DNA of 64,000 nt from Bradyrhizobium cenepequi. GTDB taxonomy: Bacteria > Pseudomonadota > Alphaproteobacteria > Rhizobiales > Xanthobacteraceae. The stretch lies in NCBI RefSeq assembly GCF_020329485.1, contig NZ_JAGKJI010000012.1:108876-172875 (forward strand), given 5' to 3'. Made by a program: the position numbers and the translations under genes. The notes under the pieces are model-generated. The model did not search any database and had not been told where the DNA came from. It saw only the letters and a list, made by a program, of their open reading frames with translations. Below are positions 18,701-28,092 of this stretch, one piece after another; the first letter of the stretch is position 1; each line of letters begins with the position of its first letter.

Positions 18701-21700
18701 TCGCGGCAGACACGCACCTTGCGCCGGTTGCCGCGACCCGTCTGATCGCCGGCGGCGGTCTCGCCTTCGCCAGCGGAACCGCGCTCACCGATCTCGGCAC
18801 CATCTCGGTGCAGCCCGTCGGTGTCCGCAAGGCCGTAAACCTCAGCCTTGACTCCAGTCAGGCGCAATATGCGATCGTCAGCGGCGTTGTCCGCAAGCTC
18901 GACGCGACCGGCGTGCTGACGGTGGAGAAAGGCGTAGTCATCGCGGTCGATCCGGGAGCGTCGGTTTCGTTGACCGCTGCCGGACGCGTCACCGTGGCCA
19001 GCACCATCGAGGCGCCGGGCGGTGCGATCCATGTCGGAATTTCGGAAGCTGCGGATCGCAACACACTGACCCAATCCGGTGCGACGCCCTTCAAACAGGA
19101 CCGCGCCGTCTGGCTGACGGAGGATGCGCGCCTGCTGGCCGGTGGCACCGTTGTGCTGACCCCGAACATGTATGGCCTGCGGACCGGATACGTTCTCGAT
19201 GGCGGGACGGTTACGGTCGATGCGTCGTGGAACGGCTATGTCGTCACCGAGGCCGGATCGCTGATCGACGTGTCCGGCGCCTCGGCCACGCTCGATATCC
19301 GCAATCCGGTCAGGGCGACCTTCGGCGGCGCACTGAATCAGGCCGGAAGGTTCGGCACCCGTCCCACCGAAGTTTGGAGCGATGCCGGCAGCATCGTGAT
19401 CTCAGCCCGCGATGGCGGCTATGTCGGGGGCTCCTACCTTGCCCAGCGCGCACATCCGCTCGCGGCCGGCGGTTCGTTCTCCCTTGTGAGCAATTATCGC
19501 GGAGCGACGGGATCCATCAACGGGCTGACGACCGAGATCGTGTTGCGCGGCTCCGGCACACGGTTGCCCGACGGCCTCAACGCCGGCGACCCGATCGGAA
19601 CCGGCACGATGCCGCTCGGAAAACTTCATCTGGCTGCCGATACGATCCTTGCCCCTGGTTTCGACGAGATCAGCCTGTCGGCGGATGCTGCGGTCGATTT
19701 CGAAGGCAGCATAGCGCTTAGCGCTGGACGCGAGCTGCAGATCGACTCGCGTGTCCTGCGCGCGATTGCCACCGCCGATGCGCCCGCACCTGTGATCCGC
19801 TTGAGCGCGCCCTATCTCGCTCTCGGCAATTTCCAGCCGTTCCGTCAGAAGAACGTGGACGCGCCAACAACCGGTCCCGGCTCGCTCGTGGTCGACGGAG
19901 CGCTGGTGGATCTCGCCGGCAACATGCACCTGCAGGGAATCGGGAAGGCGGATATCCGCAGCACGGGTGATCTGCGCTTCGTCGGGACGACAACCTGGGA
20001 TGCGCCGCTGTTCGACGAGAACGGCGACCCGGTGCTGAACGAGTCCGGCAATCAGATGCTATCCTACATTCCGACCGGAGCGTTCAGGATTGCCGGCGCG
20101 CTGACGCTGGAGGCGGCGCAACTCTATCCGACCATGCAAGCCCAGTACACGATCGAGGCGACGGGTGCGAACGGCTCGGTCACCTTCGGCCGCGCCGTCG
20201 GCGCGGGGGACGCCGCGGTGCCGTTCTCGGCCGGCGCTACCTTGACGGTGAAGGCGGCGACCATCACCCAGGGCGGCATCCTGCGCGCGCCGTTCGGTGC
20301 GATCACGCTCGACGCCGGCGCGAATGGTACGGTGACGCTCGCATCGGGCAGCATCACCTCGGTGTCAGGCGATGGACTCCTGCTTCCTTACGGCATCGTC
20401 GAGAACAGCGAGACCTGGGAGTTCGTCACTGGTCTGACGAGCCAGGGGGGACTTGCGGTCAACCTGATCGTTGCGCCGAAGGCGAAGCGACTGACACTCA
20501 GCAGCAAGACCGTCGACTTCGTCGAGGGCGCCGTCATCGATCTCTCGGGTGGCGGCGATCTTCTGGGAACGGAATTCGTCCCCGGGACGGGAGGTTCGCG
20601 CGACATCCTGGACAGCTCTGCCGGCGCGCCGGTTTTTGCCGTGCTGCCGGGTTATCGCGGGCCGACGCCCGTCGATCCCGACGCCGGCCATAACGTGCCG
20701 CTCAAGGTTGGCGACAGCGTTTGGCTCTCCGGCGTGCCCGGCCTGGCGGACGGGTATTACACGTTGCTACCCGGCCGCTATGCGCTATTGCCCGGCGCGT
20801 TCCGCGTCACGCTCCAGAGCGAGGCGGCGGACATGCCGCTCGGTGCCGTCGCGATGCCGGACGGCTCCTGGGTCGTTGGCGGTTACAGGGCTGCCGCCGA
20901 CGGTGCGGTGCGCGATGCGCGCACGTCTCTGTTCCGTGTCATGTCCGGCGATGTCGCCCGCAGCTATACGGAGTATGTCGAGCACAAAGCGAGCAGCTTC
21001 TTTGCCCAGGCGGCGGCTGATCTCGATCTCATGGCGCCGCGGCTGCCGATCGATGCCGGCCAGGTGGTGTTCAATGCATCCAGTGTGTTGCGGCTTGGCG
21101 GCACCAGCCATTTCGACGCCGCCGCAGGCGGTCGCGGCGGCCTTGTCGACATCGTTGCCGAGTCGATAGCCGTGGTGCGGACCGGCGATGGTCCGGTCGC
21201 TGGTTACGGATTGACCATCGACGGCGCCGCGCTCACCGGGCTTGGCGCCGAGAGCCTGCTGCTCGGCGGTACACGGCGTGTCTCTGCCGCCGGCAACGTG
21301 ATCGATGCCGCCTCCGATCGCATCCTCATCGCCAATGACGAGGCTTCGGCGATTGTCGCGCCCGAACTCCTGCTGGTTGCCCGCGGCGACGTGGCTGACT
21401 CATCGACCGGCTCGATCGTTGTCGCGTCCGGTGCCGTCATTCGGGCCGAGGGAGCTGTCGCGGGCAATGGCGTCACGAGCTTCCGCATTGGAACCGAGTC
21501 GCAGGCAACCGGCAGCGGCAATGGCGCCGTACTCATCGTCAGCAACGCTGAGACCGTGACGCTGACGCGCGCCGACCGGCTGGCCGATGCCGATGGCCGG
21601 GAGCCCGGGCGGCTGACCGTCGCCGACGGTGCGGTGGTGCAAGCGGACGGCACGGTCATTCTGGACGCCACCAGCGATACGATCGTCTCGCCTGGAGCTC

Positions 21701-24700
21701 GGCTCGTGACTCCGTCGCTGGAGGTCGCCTCTAGCCGGATCGGCTTCGGCAATGCGCCGTTCGGCACCGGTGGGCTGGTGCTCGACAACGCCGCTCTCGC
21801 CCGGCTCGGCGATGCCCGCCGACTGATCCTGCGCAGCTACAGCACAATCGATCTTTATGGGGCTGCCATCGTCGGTGGCATGAACGCGGACGGGACGGCA
21901 TTGCTGGGGGATCTGGTGCTCGACGGCATGCTGGTTCGTCGCGCCGCCGGTGATGCCACCATTCAGGCTCGCATGGTTACGTTGCGCAACAGCGGTGGAA
22001 TCACCGTGGCGGATGATCCGGCCTCTGTCGGTACACTCACCGTTGCGGCTGAATCGATCGTCATTGGCGATGGCGCCAACCAACTGCGCGGCTACGGCAC
22101 CGTTGCATTCCGTGCGGCCAAGGACATGACATTTGCGGGCGTTGGAGGTCTTACGGTCGGCAGCGACACCGCCGCGTCCGACGTGACGGTGTCTGCGGGC
22201 TGGATCGCCGGCGGCCATGGCGCCACGCAAGGTCTCGTGGCGACCGGCAACCTAGCCGTTCTGCCTGGAACGACCGAAAAGCCACAAACGAGCGATGCGT
22301 TCGGCGCGTCATTGACGCTTGCCGGGCGCAATGTGCTGATCGGTGGCACCATCGATCTGCCGTCGGGCGCCCTCACTCTCGATGCGACGGAGACGCTCAC
22401 CATCGACGGCACGGCGCACTTGGTGACCGCTGGGCGCGAGGTGGCGTTCTTCGACCAGACCCGATTCGTGCCGTCGGGCGACGTGACGCTGATCGCGCGG
22501 ACCGGCAACGTGAACGTGTTGGCCGGCGCTTTCATCGACCTTTCCGCCGGTGCTGATAGCAGCGACGCAGGCACGCTCGCGGTGCAGACGCCGAACGGAA
22601 TCCTGAACCTTGCCGGAACGGCGAGGGGTGGCAGCTTCTCGCTCGATGCGGGCGCAATCCCGGGCTTTGGCAGCCTCAACGCGCTGCTCAATGCCGGCGG
22701 CTTTTCCGACAGCCGGTCGTTCCGCGCGCGTGCTGGGGACGTGGTGCTCGACGGCATGACGCGGGCGGAGACGCTGAGCGTCACGGCCGATGCCGGCAGC
22801 GTCACGGTTGCGGCCGGAGCCGTGATCGATGCCGACGGGGCGAAGGGAGGCAGCGTGCGCCTGGTGTCGGCGGGCGATCTCACGGTCGCGACCGGCGCCT
22901 CGCTCCTCGCGCGCGGATCGGAAGGCCGCGGTGGACGGGTCGATCTCATTGCCGGCGCCGGCGATCTCGCGCTGCGGGCGGGCTCGGTGATCGATGTGAC
23001 GGGCGTCGATGAAGCGGGGCACATTCATCTGCGCGCCGGGCGCGACACGGCGACGTCCGGTTTCCGGCTGGTTGATGCCTCGGCCACGTTCATCGGCGCC
23101 GATCGCGTCGATGCGGAGGCCGTCTGGAGCTACGATGGTGTCACCAGCCTGACCGCAACGATGCTGAACACCGCGCTGGCCGACGCGAACGCTTTCATGG
23201 TGGCGGAGAAGAGCGCGATCCTGTCGCGTCTGGGGCGGATCGGCGACCCCAATTTCCATCTCGTCTCCGGCATCGAGTTCCGCTCTTCCGGCGACATGAC
23301 GGTCGCCGAGAATCTCAATCTCGCCGGCGCGCGGCCGGGCGGGGAGGTTGGCGTGCTGACCCTACGTGCGGCGGGTACGCTCAGGATCGACAAGTCGATC
23401 AACGACGGCTTCGATGGCTTCGGTTGGCTCGGTAACGCCAGCAACGGCTGGACCGTTGCGGGTACACTGCGCGCGGACGACAGCTGGTCGTACCGGCTTG
23501 TCGGCGGTGCCGACACCGCCTCGGCAGATCCTCTGGCGCTTCAGCCGGTGTTCGACCTCGCGGACGGCAGCGGCAACGTGGTTCTGGCGACCGATGTGAT
23601 CGTTCGTACCGGCACTGGCGACATCGATCTTGCCGCCGGCCGCAGCATCGTCTTCACGCCGCCGAAGAAGTTACAGCTTCAAAGTCCCACCGACCCCACG
23701 CAGGTGATCGACATCGATCAGGCGATCGGTCCTAATGGGACGCCGTTGCTCGCCTATCGCGACTGGGTCCCGGTCGGCGATCCAAATGATCCGAGCCTCT
23801 TCCATCCGGCCGCCATCGTGTATACCGCCGGCAAGCTCGCCGGGCCGGGAAATGTGACATTTGGCTCCATGGGCGATGAGTGGGCCTTGTGGGGGCTTGG
23901 TCCATGGGGGCAGTATGTCTACAATCCGGCCGTCAGCTTCGCCGACCAGGGCGGCGACCTGCGTCTGACAGCGCAGCAGGACGTCAAAGGACCGCCTCGC
24001 GATTTGGGTTGGAGCTGTGCATTCAGCCGCGCGGCCGGCACCTGCTTCCGTTTCAACACAACCTACAACAACGCTTTCCCAATGCTCGGTCACCAGTTCG
24101 TCGCCGACTGGCTGATGCGCCAGGGGCAATTGTCGGCGGACGGCCAGCGCTTCGCGGTCTCGGGCTCGTTCATGTATGCGCCGATGACCCTGAATACAGC
24201 CTGGGCGGTCGATTACAGCAAGTTCAAGGAGGGCGTCGGTACCTTGGGTGGCGGCGATGTCACTGTGACCGCGAGCGGCCGTGTCGACGACATGACCATC
24301 GTCGCGGCCCAGGGCGGATGGCTTGCGGCGGGCAACGGCTCCGATCCGTCCGCGAGGGCGACCATGCCGTCCAACGCGACCCTTCTGACCTATGGCGGCG
24401 GCGACGTCACCATCCGCAGCGGCGGCGATACGAGCGGCGCGCTGATCTATGTTGGCGAAGGCCACGGCAATCTCGACATCGGTGGCGCCTTCGGGGGATC
24501 GAAGCTGAATACCGGTGTCATTTTCGACAATGTGCTCGCGCTGGGCGATGCGACCTTCGATATAGCTGCGCGTGGCGACATCAATATCGGCGGCGTGTTC
24601 AATCCGACACTGCTCGGCACGATCGATCCTGGCATTTTCTCGGCGCTCACCGACTACGAAGGCATCTACTTCTCGACCTACACCGAAAGAAGCGCAATCA

Positions 24701-26826
24701 AGCTGCAATCGGCGGCCGGCGACGTCAATCTGTCGACCATGCTGCGGGGCTCGGCTGTTGGGCAAGTAACAACCGGAAGCACGCTGAGGGGCTTTGGTGA
24801 TCCCATCGCCGATCCCAACACCGGCGTGAGCGACGAACAGAAGCGGACGCGTAGCTGGGCGTATGCCTTCAACTACTACCCTGGCACGGTGGAAGCAGTG
24901 GCCTTCGGCGGATCGGTCTTTGTCGGTGCGCCCGCGGACCGGGGCGCTCGGGAGGTGGGTGGCACCATTGCGCTGTGGCCGGTCGCTAATGGCAATCTGA
25001 CGATCCTGGCGGCGGACTCGATCAATCTCGGCCGGTCGGAATCGTTTATCAGTGGCGGCGGCATCCTTGTCTCCGACGCCGATCCGGCACTGATCGCCGG
25101 CATCTTCAATCCGGCCTGGAATTTCCATCAAGGCGTTACGAGCCGCCTGGTGGACAGGATGGATGCGGCCGCCGGGGTCTACGGCACCGATCGCACGCTG
25201 CTTCACGCCGTCGATCACTATCGAGCCGCCGATACCGATCCCGTCCGCCTCTATGCGCGCGACGGCAGCATCTATTTCGGCGTCCGGAGAGACGGGACGG
25301 TGCTGTTTGCGCCCAAGCCGGCCACCATCCTGGCCGGCCTCGACATCGTGGACATGCGCTTCGAGGGCCAGCATTTCTCGGATGACCAGGTCACCGTGAT
25401 CCGCTCGGGACGCGACATCGGGCGAATCGCGCAGCTCAATGCCGCCGGGCATCTCGTCGATCCTGAAGCTGGTGGCGGCGAGGGTGCCACCATCATCCTG
25501 GGTGGTCCCGGACTGCTCGACGTCACCGCCGGCCGCGACCTGAACCTGAGGGAGGCCCACGGCATCGAGACAGTCGGCAACCAGCGCAACCCGTTCCTGC
25601 CAGAAAATCGCGGAGCGAACGTCGCGTTGACTGTCGGCGCTGGCACCAAGGGTCCAGACTATGCGGCCTTCGCCGCCACCTATCTCAATCCGGCTTCTTC
25701 CGGGAGCGTGACGCGTCACTATGCCGAAGACTTGCTGACGTTCATGCGCAAGCGAACGGGCAACGGCGCGCTGACCGAGGAGCAGGCCTGGGCCGCGTTC
25801 TCCATGCTTCCAGAAAGCATACGCAATGCCTTCATTCGCGAAGTCTTCTATCGTGAGCTCGCCGCCGTCGGCCGGGACGCGGCGGTGTCACGCAACTACA
25901 ACGCAGGATACGACGCCATCGATGTGCTGTTCCCGACGCCAGAGGCTTACGCCGGCGATCTGTCGATGATGTACAGCCAGGTGAAGACGGTGCAGGGCGG
26001 CAACATCAACATTCTGGTGCCGAAGGGCCGGATCGACGCCGGCCAGACGGTGCAGCCGCGGGCGAGCCAGGCCAGCGCCAAGACCGCCGACCAGCTTGGC
26101 ATCACCACCGTGCGCGGCGGCTCGGTCTCCATCATGCTCGATGGGGACATGACGGTGAATTCGTCGCGCGTGTTCACGCTCGGCGGCGGCGACATCCTGA
26201 TCTGGTCGTCGAATGGCGACATCGACGCGGGCAAGGGCGCCAAGACGGCGCTGCTTGCTCCGCCGCCCAGGATCATCTTCGATCCCGCAACCGGCACCTT
26301 CACGACCGAATTCACCGGTGAGGCGACCGGCAGCGGCATCGGCACCCTGATCACGGGCGCAGCTCAGGAGCCGGGCAACGTCAGCCTGATCGCGCCGCGC
26401 GGCCGAGTGGATGCGGGCGATGCCGGCATTCGCGTCTCGGGCAACCTCGTGATCGCGGCGCTGGAGATCCGCGGCACCGACAATATCCAGGTGAGCGGCA
26501 TGACGCTCGGGGTGCCGACCAATACCACCGACACCGGCGCGCTGACGGCGGCTTCCAACACCGCTGCCGCCACCCAGCAGTCCGGTCTGCCGGCACAAGC
26601 CGCAAACTCGGACCGGCCCTCGATCATCGTCGTCGAGTTCCTCGGCTTTGGCGGAGGGGACGGTGAGCCCGGCCAGAATCCGCAACAGGACGATCAGCGC
26701 CGCAGAACCCAGAGCCAGCACTCCTATAATCCCAATGGCAATGTGCAGGTTCTTGGTTATTCGACGCTCAGCGACCCGGAAACGGTCGGTTTGACCGAGG
26801 CGGAGAAACAGGCCATCAGAGACTAG
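15718..26826 (+). CDS. giant filamentous haemagglutinin-family exoprotein (TpsA-like)
   Basis: A 3702-residue exported protein. An extended signal peptide (about residues 1-42, ending AGAGARP) is followed by an Ala/Gln-rich helical linker, and then the two-partner-secretion domain (about 135-225) with NGRTQVDIQQTQQKAILNW, VNFDQHGNASWVALNRV and the conserved NRNGIIFTGTSQVN. The remainder is mostly beta-helix-like repeats (GGSVSITAG, LIDVSGGG, GDVNLST patterns), with a late globular part (LLTFMRKRTGNGALTEEQ...) and a conserved tail MYSQVKTVQGGNINILVPKG typical of the DUF3739 group. It should form a surface or released fibre for adhesion or biofilm. No TpsB (FhaC/ShlB) gene is present in the window. 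Two Cys lie close together in the SCAFSRAAGTC segment, odd for a TpsA. Confidence 0.93.
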   Translation: MMPSHNFELFTFRSYRPICRSLLLAGVSVAALLGTAPGAGARPLGASAAAVAAAAAQSSAEEAARAAKQAQDSLTRATQAIQAMQAAQNAARSVAQQASSNIPNGLTAGGLQVAPGAVPGSSLWQGAHLPTQAEVNGRTQVDIQQTQQKAILNWQTFNVGRETTVNFDQHGNASWVALNRVLDPTASPSRIAGQIKADGQVYIINRNGIIFTGTSQVNVAGLTASALDTPDAKFLSGIVTPRWEVDASFAAAAGVTAGPVKVEAGARIEAGAQGQVLLLGGSVENAGTIRTPNGQTLLAAGNAVYLKASTDAALRGYLVEVDGEGAAVNRGDILAERGNVTLAAMDVFAGGRIGATTNVTANGSVTLHARYGTILSTQEGDGEPVRQAGHTGTVIVEDAALIDVLPDLSDPETVAATALLNPSMVDIYGKAIVFGAQSTVVAPGGVINVAARENPLLDVQPGATDASRIYVEAGATIDVSGTRNVALSVERNFIEVELRGNELRDNPLLRNSPLYGKKVWIDIRDTGTFDDPLMQNVEWFSGQPGVWYGSQLFDASGYIGLIRRGIGELTSRGGSIAMDGYGDIVVRNGATLDVSGGTLDFAAGYGQVTRLLSHGRMVSVGAARWGDAYDDTAGSFTRNHARWNVSETWTSPLVSGRRYESGYTQGQAAGTVTLNAPRVALDGLIAAHVDPGTRIKPSQSAPVGGTLVLGDADATPDLSRLLDYRLQAVRIQNEIGGLAANFEPGTALASDFVSTVSAERLVEGGIGRLEVYANDTVEVAAGTKLEVNDGGVVKLTANALNVNGAVSTHGGTITLATAYTHNSLASAEQQMIRVGSAAVLDTSGRWLNDFGRLVVTAATRDGGSVSITAGTPGEVGTRTELGAINLAEGSLIDVSGGGYMGFNGGIVLGDAGSIAIASTDVVLGAELRGHALATPLSAGQGGSLSLTTRQIVIGGEPILPDGILVMGEPNHFTPDFFRQGGFASYALNGTQSVVVAADTHLAPVAATRLIAGGGLAFASGTALTDLGTISVQPVGVRKAVNLSLDSSQAQYAIVSGVVRKLDATGVLTVEKGVVIAVDPGASVSLTAAGRVTVASTIEAPGGAIHVGISEAADRNTLTQSGATPFKQDRAVWLTEDARLLAGGTVVLTPNMYGLRTGYVLDGGTVTVDASWNGYVVTEAGSLIDVSGASATLDIRNPVRATFGGALNQAGRFGTRPTEVWSDAGSIVISARDGGYVGGSYLAQRAHPLAAGGSFSLVSNYRGATGSINGLTTEIVLRGSGTRLPDGLNAGDPIGTGTMPLGKLHLAADTILAPGFDEISLSADAAVDFEGSIALSAGRELQIDSRVLRAIATADAPAPVIRLSAPYLALGNFQPFRQKNVDAPTTGPGSLVVDGALVDLAGNMHLQGIGKADIRSTGDLRFVGTTTWDAPLFDENGDPVLNESGNQMLSYIPTGAFRIAGALTLEAAQLYPTMQAQYTIEATGANGSVTFGRAVGAGDAAVPFSAGATLTVKAATITQGGILRAPFGAITLDAGANGTVTLASGSITSVSGDGLLLPYGIVENSETWEFVTGLTSQGGLAVNLIVAPKAKRLTLSSKTVDFVEGAVIDLSGGGDLLGTEFVPGTGGSRDILDSSAGAPVFAVLPGYRGPTPVDPDAGHNVPLKVGDSVWLSGVPGLADGYYTLLPGRYALLPGAFRVTLQSEAADMPLGAVAMPDGSWVVGGYRAAADGAVRDARTSLFRVMSGDVARSYTEYVEHKASSFFAQAAADLDLMAPRLPIDAGQVVFNASSVLRLGGTSHFDAAAGGRGGLVDIVAESIAVVRTGDGPVAGYGLTIDGAALTGLGAESLLLGGTRRVSAAGNVIDAASDRILIANDEASAIVAPELLLVARGDVADSSTGSIVVASGAVIRAEGAVAGNGVTSFRIGTESQATGSGNGAVLIVSNAETVTLTRADRLADADGREPGRLTVADGAVVQADGTVILDATSDTIVSPGARLVTPSLEVASSRIGFGNAPFGTGGLVLDNAALARLGDARRLILRSYSTIDLYGAAIVGGMNADGTALLGDLVLDGMLVRRAAGDATIQARMVTLRNSGGITVADDPASVGTLTVAAESIVIGDGANQLRGYGTVAFRAAKDMTFAGVGGLTVGSDTAASDVTVSAGWIAGGHGATQGLVATGNLAVLPGTTEKPQTSDAFGASLTLAGRNVLIGGTIDLPSGALTLDATETLTIDGTAHLVTAGREVAFFDQTRFVPSGDVTLIARTGNVNVLAGAFIDLSAGADSSDAGTLAVQTPNGILNLAGTARGGSFSLDAGAIPGFGSLNALLNAGGFSDSRSFRARAGDVVLDGMTRAETLSVTADAGSVTVAAGAVIDADGAKGGSVRLVSAGDLTVATGASLLARGSEGRGGRVDLIAGAGDLALRAGSVIDVTGVDEAGHIHLRAGRDTATSGFRLVDASATFIGADRVDAEAVWSYDGVTSLTATMLNTALADANAFMVAEKSAILSRLGRIGDPNFHLVSGIEFRSSGDMTVAENLNLAGARPGGEVGVLTLRAAGTLRIDKSINDGFDGFGWLGNASNGWTVAGTLRADDSWSYRLVGGADTASADPLALQPVFDLADGSGNVVLATDVIVRTGTGDIDLAAGRSIVFTPPKKLQLQSPTDPTQVIDIDQAIGPNGTPLLAYRDWVPVGDPNDPSLFHPAAIVYTAGKLAGPGNVTFGSMGDEWALWGLGPWGQYVYNPAVSFADQGGDLRLTAQQDVKGPPRDLGWSCAFSRAAGTCFRFNTTYNNAFPMLGHQFVADWLMRQGQLSADGQRFAVSGSFMYAPMTLNTAWAVDYSKFKEGVGTLGGGDVTVTASGRVDDMTIVAAQGGWLAAGNGSDPSARATMPSNATLLTYGGGDVTIRSGGDTSGALIYVGEGHGNLDIGGAFGGSKLNTGVIFDNVLALGDATFDIAARGDINIGGVFNPTLLGTIDPGIFSALTDYEGIYFSTYTERSAIKLQSAAGDVNLSTMLRGSAVGQVTTGSTLRGFGDPIADPNTGVSDEQKRTRSWAYAFNYYPGTVEAVAFGGSVFVGAPADRGAREVGGTIALWPVANGNLTILAADSINLGRSESFISGGGILVSDADPALIAGIFNPAWNFHQGVTSRLVDRMDAAAGVYGTDRTLLHAVDHYRAADTDPVRLYARDGSIYFGVRRDGTVLFAPKPATILAGLDIVDMRFEGQHFSDDQVTVIRSGRDIGRIAQLNAAGHLVDPEAGGGEGATIILGGPGLLDVTAGRDLNLREAHGIETVGNQRNPFLPENRGANVALTVGAGTKGPDYAAFAATYLNPASSGSVTRHYAEDLLTFMRKRTGNGALTEEQAWAAFSMLPESIRNAFIREVFYRELAAVGRDAAVSRNYNAGYDAIDVLFPTPEAYAGDLSMMYSQVKTVQGGNINILVPKGRIDAGQTVQPRASQASAKTADQLGITTVRGGSVSIMLDGDMTVNSSRVFTLGGGDILIWSSNGDIDAGKGAKTALLAPPPRIIFDPATGTFTTEFTGEATGSGIGTLITGAAQEPGNVSLIAPRGRVDAGDAGIRVSGNLVIAALEIRGTDNIQVSGMTLGVPTNTTDTGALTAASNTAAATQQSGLPAQAANSDRPSIIVVEFLGFGGGDGEPGQNPQQDDQRRRTQSQHSYNPNGNVQVLGYSTLSDPETVGLTEAEKQAIRD

Positions 26827-26882
26827 GCAGTCTAGATCCAGCCACGAACGCCAGGGGCGCTATCGAGGAAATCGAGACTGCC
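26826..26882 (+). terminator. possible structured 3' end of the exoprotein transcript
   Basis: An 8-base perfect inverted repeat (GGCAGTCT at 26826-26833 and AGACTGCC at 26875-26882) flanks a smaller CGCC/GGCG pair, directly after the stop codon. There is no T-run, so a Rho-independent terminator is only a possibility. Confidence 0.25.
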
Positions 26883-26960
26883 GGTATCAACATATTGTCG
26901 TCGCCTTTTGAGCGTCACTCTGACCATGATGATGCAACCGGAACGCGCGCCCGTGCACCA

Positions 26961-28055
26961 GTGATTTTGTCGCTTCGATCGGTCTTGATATATCTTCTGT
27001 CGCTGGCGATCCTTCTCGTCTGCAGCGCGGTCCGCGCGCAAGGCGTAGCCCCTGACAAAGAATTGGTGGTGGCGACCAAGGAAGCCCCGCCTTTCGCGAT
27101 GAAGCAGCCGGATGGGAACTGGGGTGGTATCAGCATTGAGCTCTGGAGACGGATCGCTGATGACGCGCATCTGCGTTTTCGTCTGGTTGAGACCCCGAGC
27201 GTGCAGGACCTGCTCGATGGCGTCGCGAAGGGCGACTTCGATGCCGGCGTCGCAGCGGTAACCGTGACCGCTGCCCGTGCACGCAATGTCGATTTTACTC
27301 AACCTTTCTACAACACGGGGCTCGGGATAGCGGTGCCGCTCAATGAAAGCCCCTGGGTCTCGATCGGGCGCGCGCTTCTCTCTTTCGGCTTCTTCCAGGC
27401 TGTCGGTCTGCTGCTTTGTTTTGCAATGGCCGTCGGCTTCCTCATTTGGCTATTCGAGCGTCGGAAAACGGAACATTTCAGCGGAGGCGCCAAGGGGCTC
27501 GGCACCAGCTTCTGGTGGTCGACCATTGCCATGACGCAGGCGGGAGCTGCCGCGAATGCACCGGCAACGCTTCCCGGGCGAATCGTCGCGACCGGCTGGA
27601 TGATCGCTTCCGTGATCGCGATCGCCGTGTTCACTGCCGGGATCACCTCCACCCTTACGCGCAGAGAGCTGCAAGGCGCCGTTCACAGCTTCAACGATTT
27701 GCGGTCCGTGCGCGTCGGTGCCGCGGCGAACTCTGCGACAGCCGACTACCTCACGCGTCAGCAGCTTTCCTTCCGGGCATTTCCAGATGCTCAAAGCGGC
27801 TTGTCCGCCATGAGCCGCGGCGAGATCGACGCTTTCGTCCATGACAAGCCGCTTCTGGCCTGGATCGTTCGTAACGACTTCTCAGGCTCGATCAGAGTCG
27901 TCGACACCAGCTTCAGCAGCGAGAGATATGCGATCGTGCTGCCGAGAAGCAGCGCCTTGCGGCCGGTGCTCGATCTCGCCGTGCTCGATCAAATCGAAAG
28001 CGATCGGTGGCAACAGACGCTGTTTCTTGCCCTTGGTAACGCCCGATCTCCCTAA
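26961..28055 (+). CDS. ionotropic glutamate receptor-like ligand-gated channel
   Basis: A 364-residue protein with a periplasmic amino-acid-binding domain split by a pore, as in GluR0. After a signal peptide (LIYLLSLAILLVCSAVRAQ) comes lobe S1 (KELVVATKEAPPFA; TVTAARARNVDFTQPF with the carboxylate-binding Arg at about 106). M1 follows (FFQAVGLLLCFAMAVGFLIW), then a re-entrant loop FWWSTIAMTQAGAAANAP, M2 (GWMIASVIAIAVFTAGITST), and lobe S2 (FNDLRSVRVGAAANSATADY, GEIDAFVHDKPLLAW). The K+ filter TVGYGD of prokaryotic relatives is replaced by QAGAAA. GTG 26961 gives a clean signal peptide; TTG 26895 would add 22 polar residues. The ligand is unknown. A plain binding protein with two membrane helices is the alternative. 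Confidence 0.82.
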   Translation: MILSLRSVLIYLLSLAILLVCSAVRAQGVAPDKELVVATKEAPPFAMKQPDGNWGGISIELWRRIADDAHLRFRLVETPSVQDLLDGVAKGDFDAGVAAVTVTAARARNVDFTQPFYNTGLGIAVPLNESPWVSIGRALLSFGFFQAVGLLLCFAMAVGFLIWLFERRKTEHFSGGAKGLGTSFWWSTIAMTQAGAAANAPATLPGRIVATGWMIASVIAIAVFTAGITSTLTRRELQGAVHSFNDLRSVRVGAAANSATADYLTRQQLSFRAFPDAQSGLSAMSRGEIDAFVHDKPLLAWIVRNDFSGSIRVVDTSFSSERYAIVLPRSSALRPVLDLAVLDQIESDRWQQTLFLALGNARSP

Positions 28056-28092
28056 CGCCACACGCAGATTCCATCCGCTTTCGGCCCGCGGG

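Noticed and set aside
23671..25719. A 682-codon open frame on the minus strand
   Set aside because: It is fully antisense to the exoprotein gene, has no family features, and is composed of Arg/Ala/Asp-rich noise typical of high-GC shadows.
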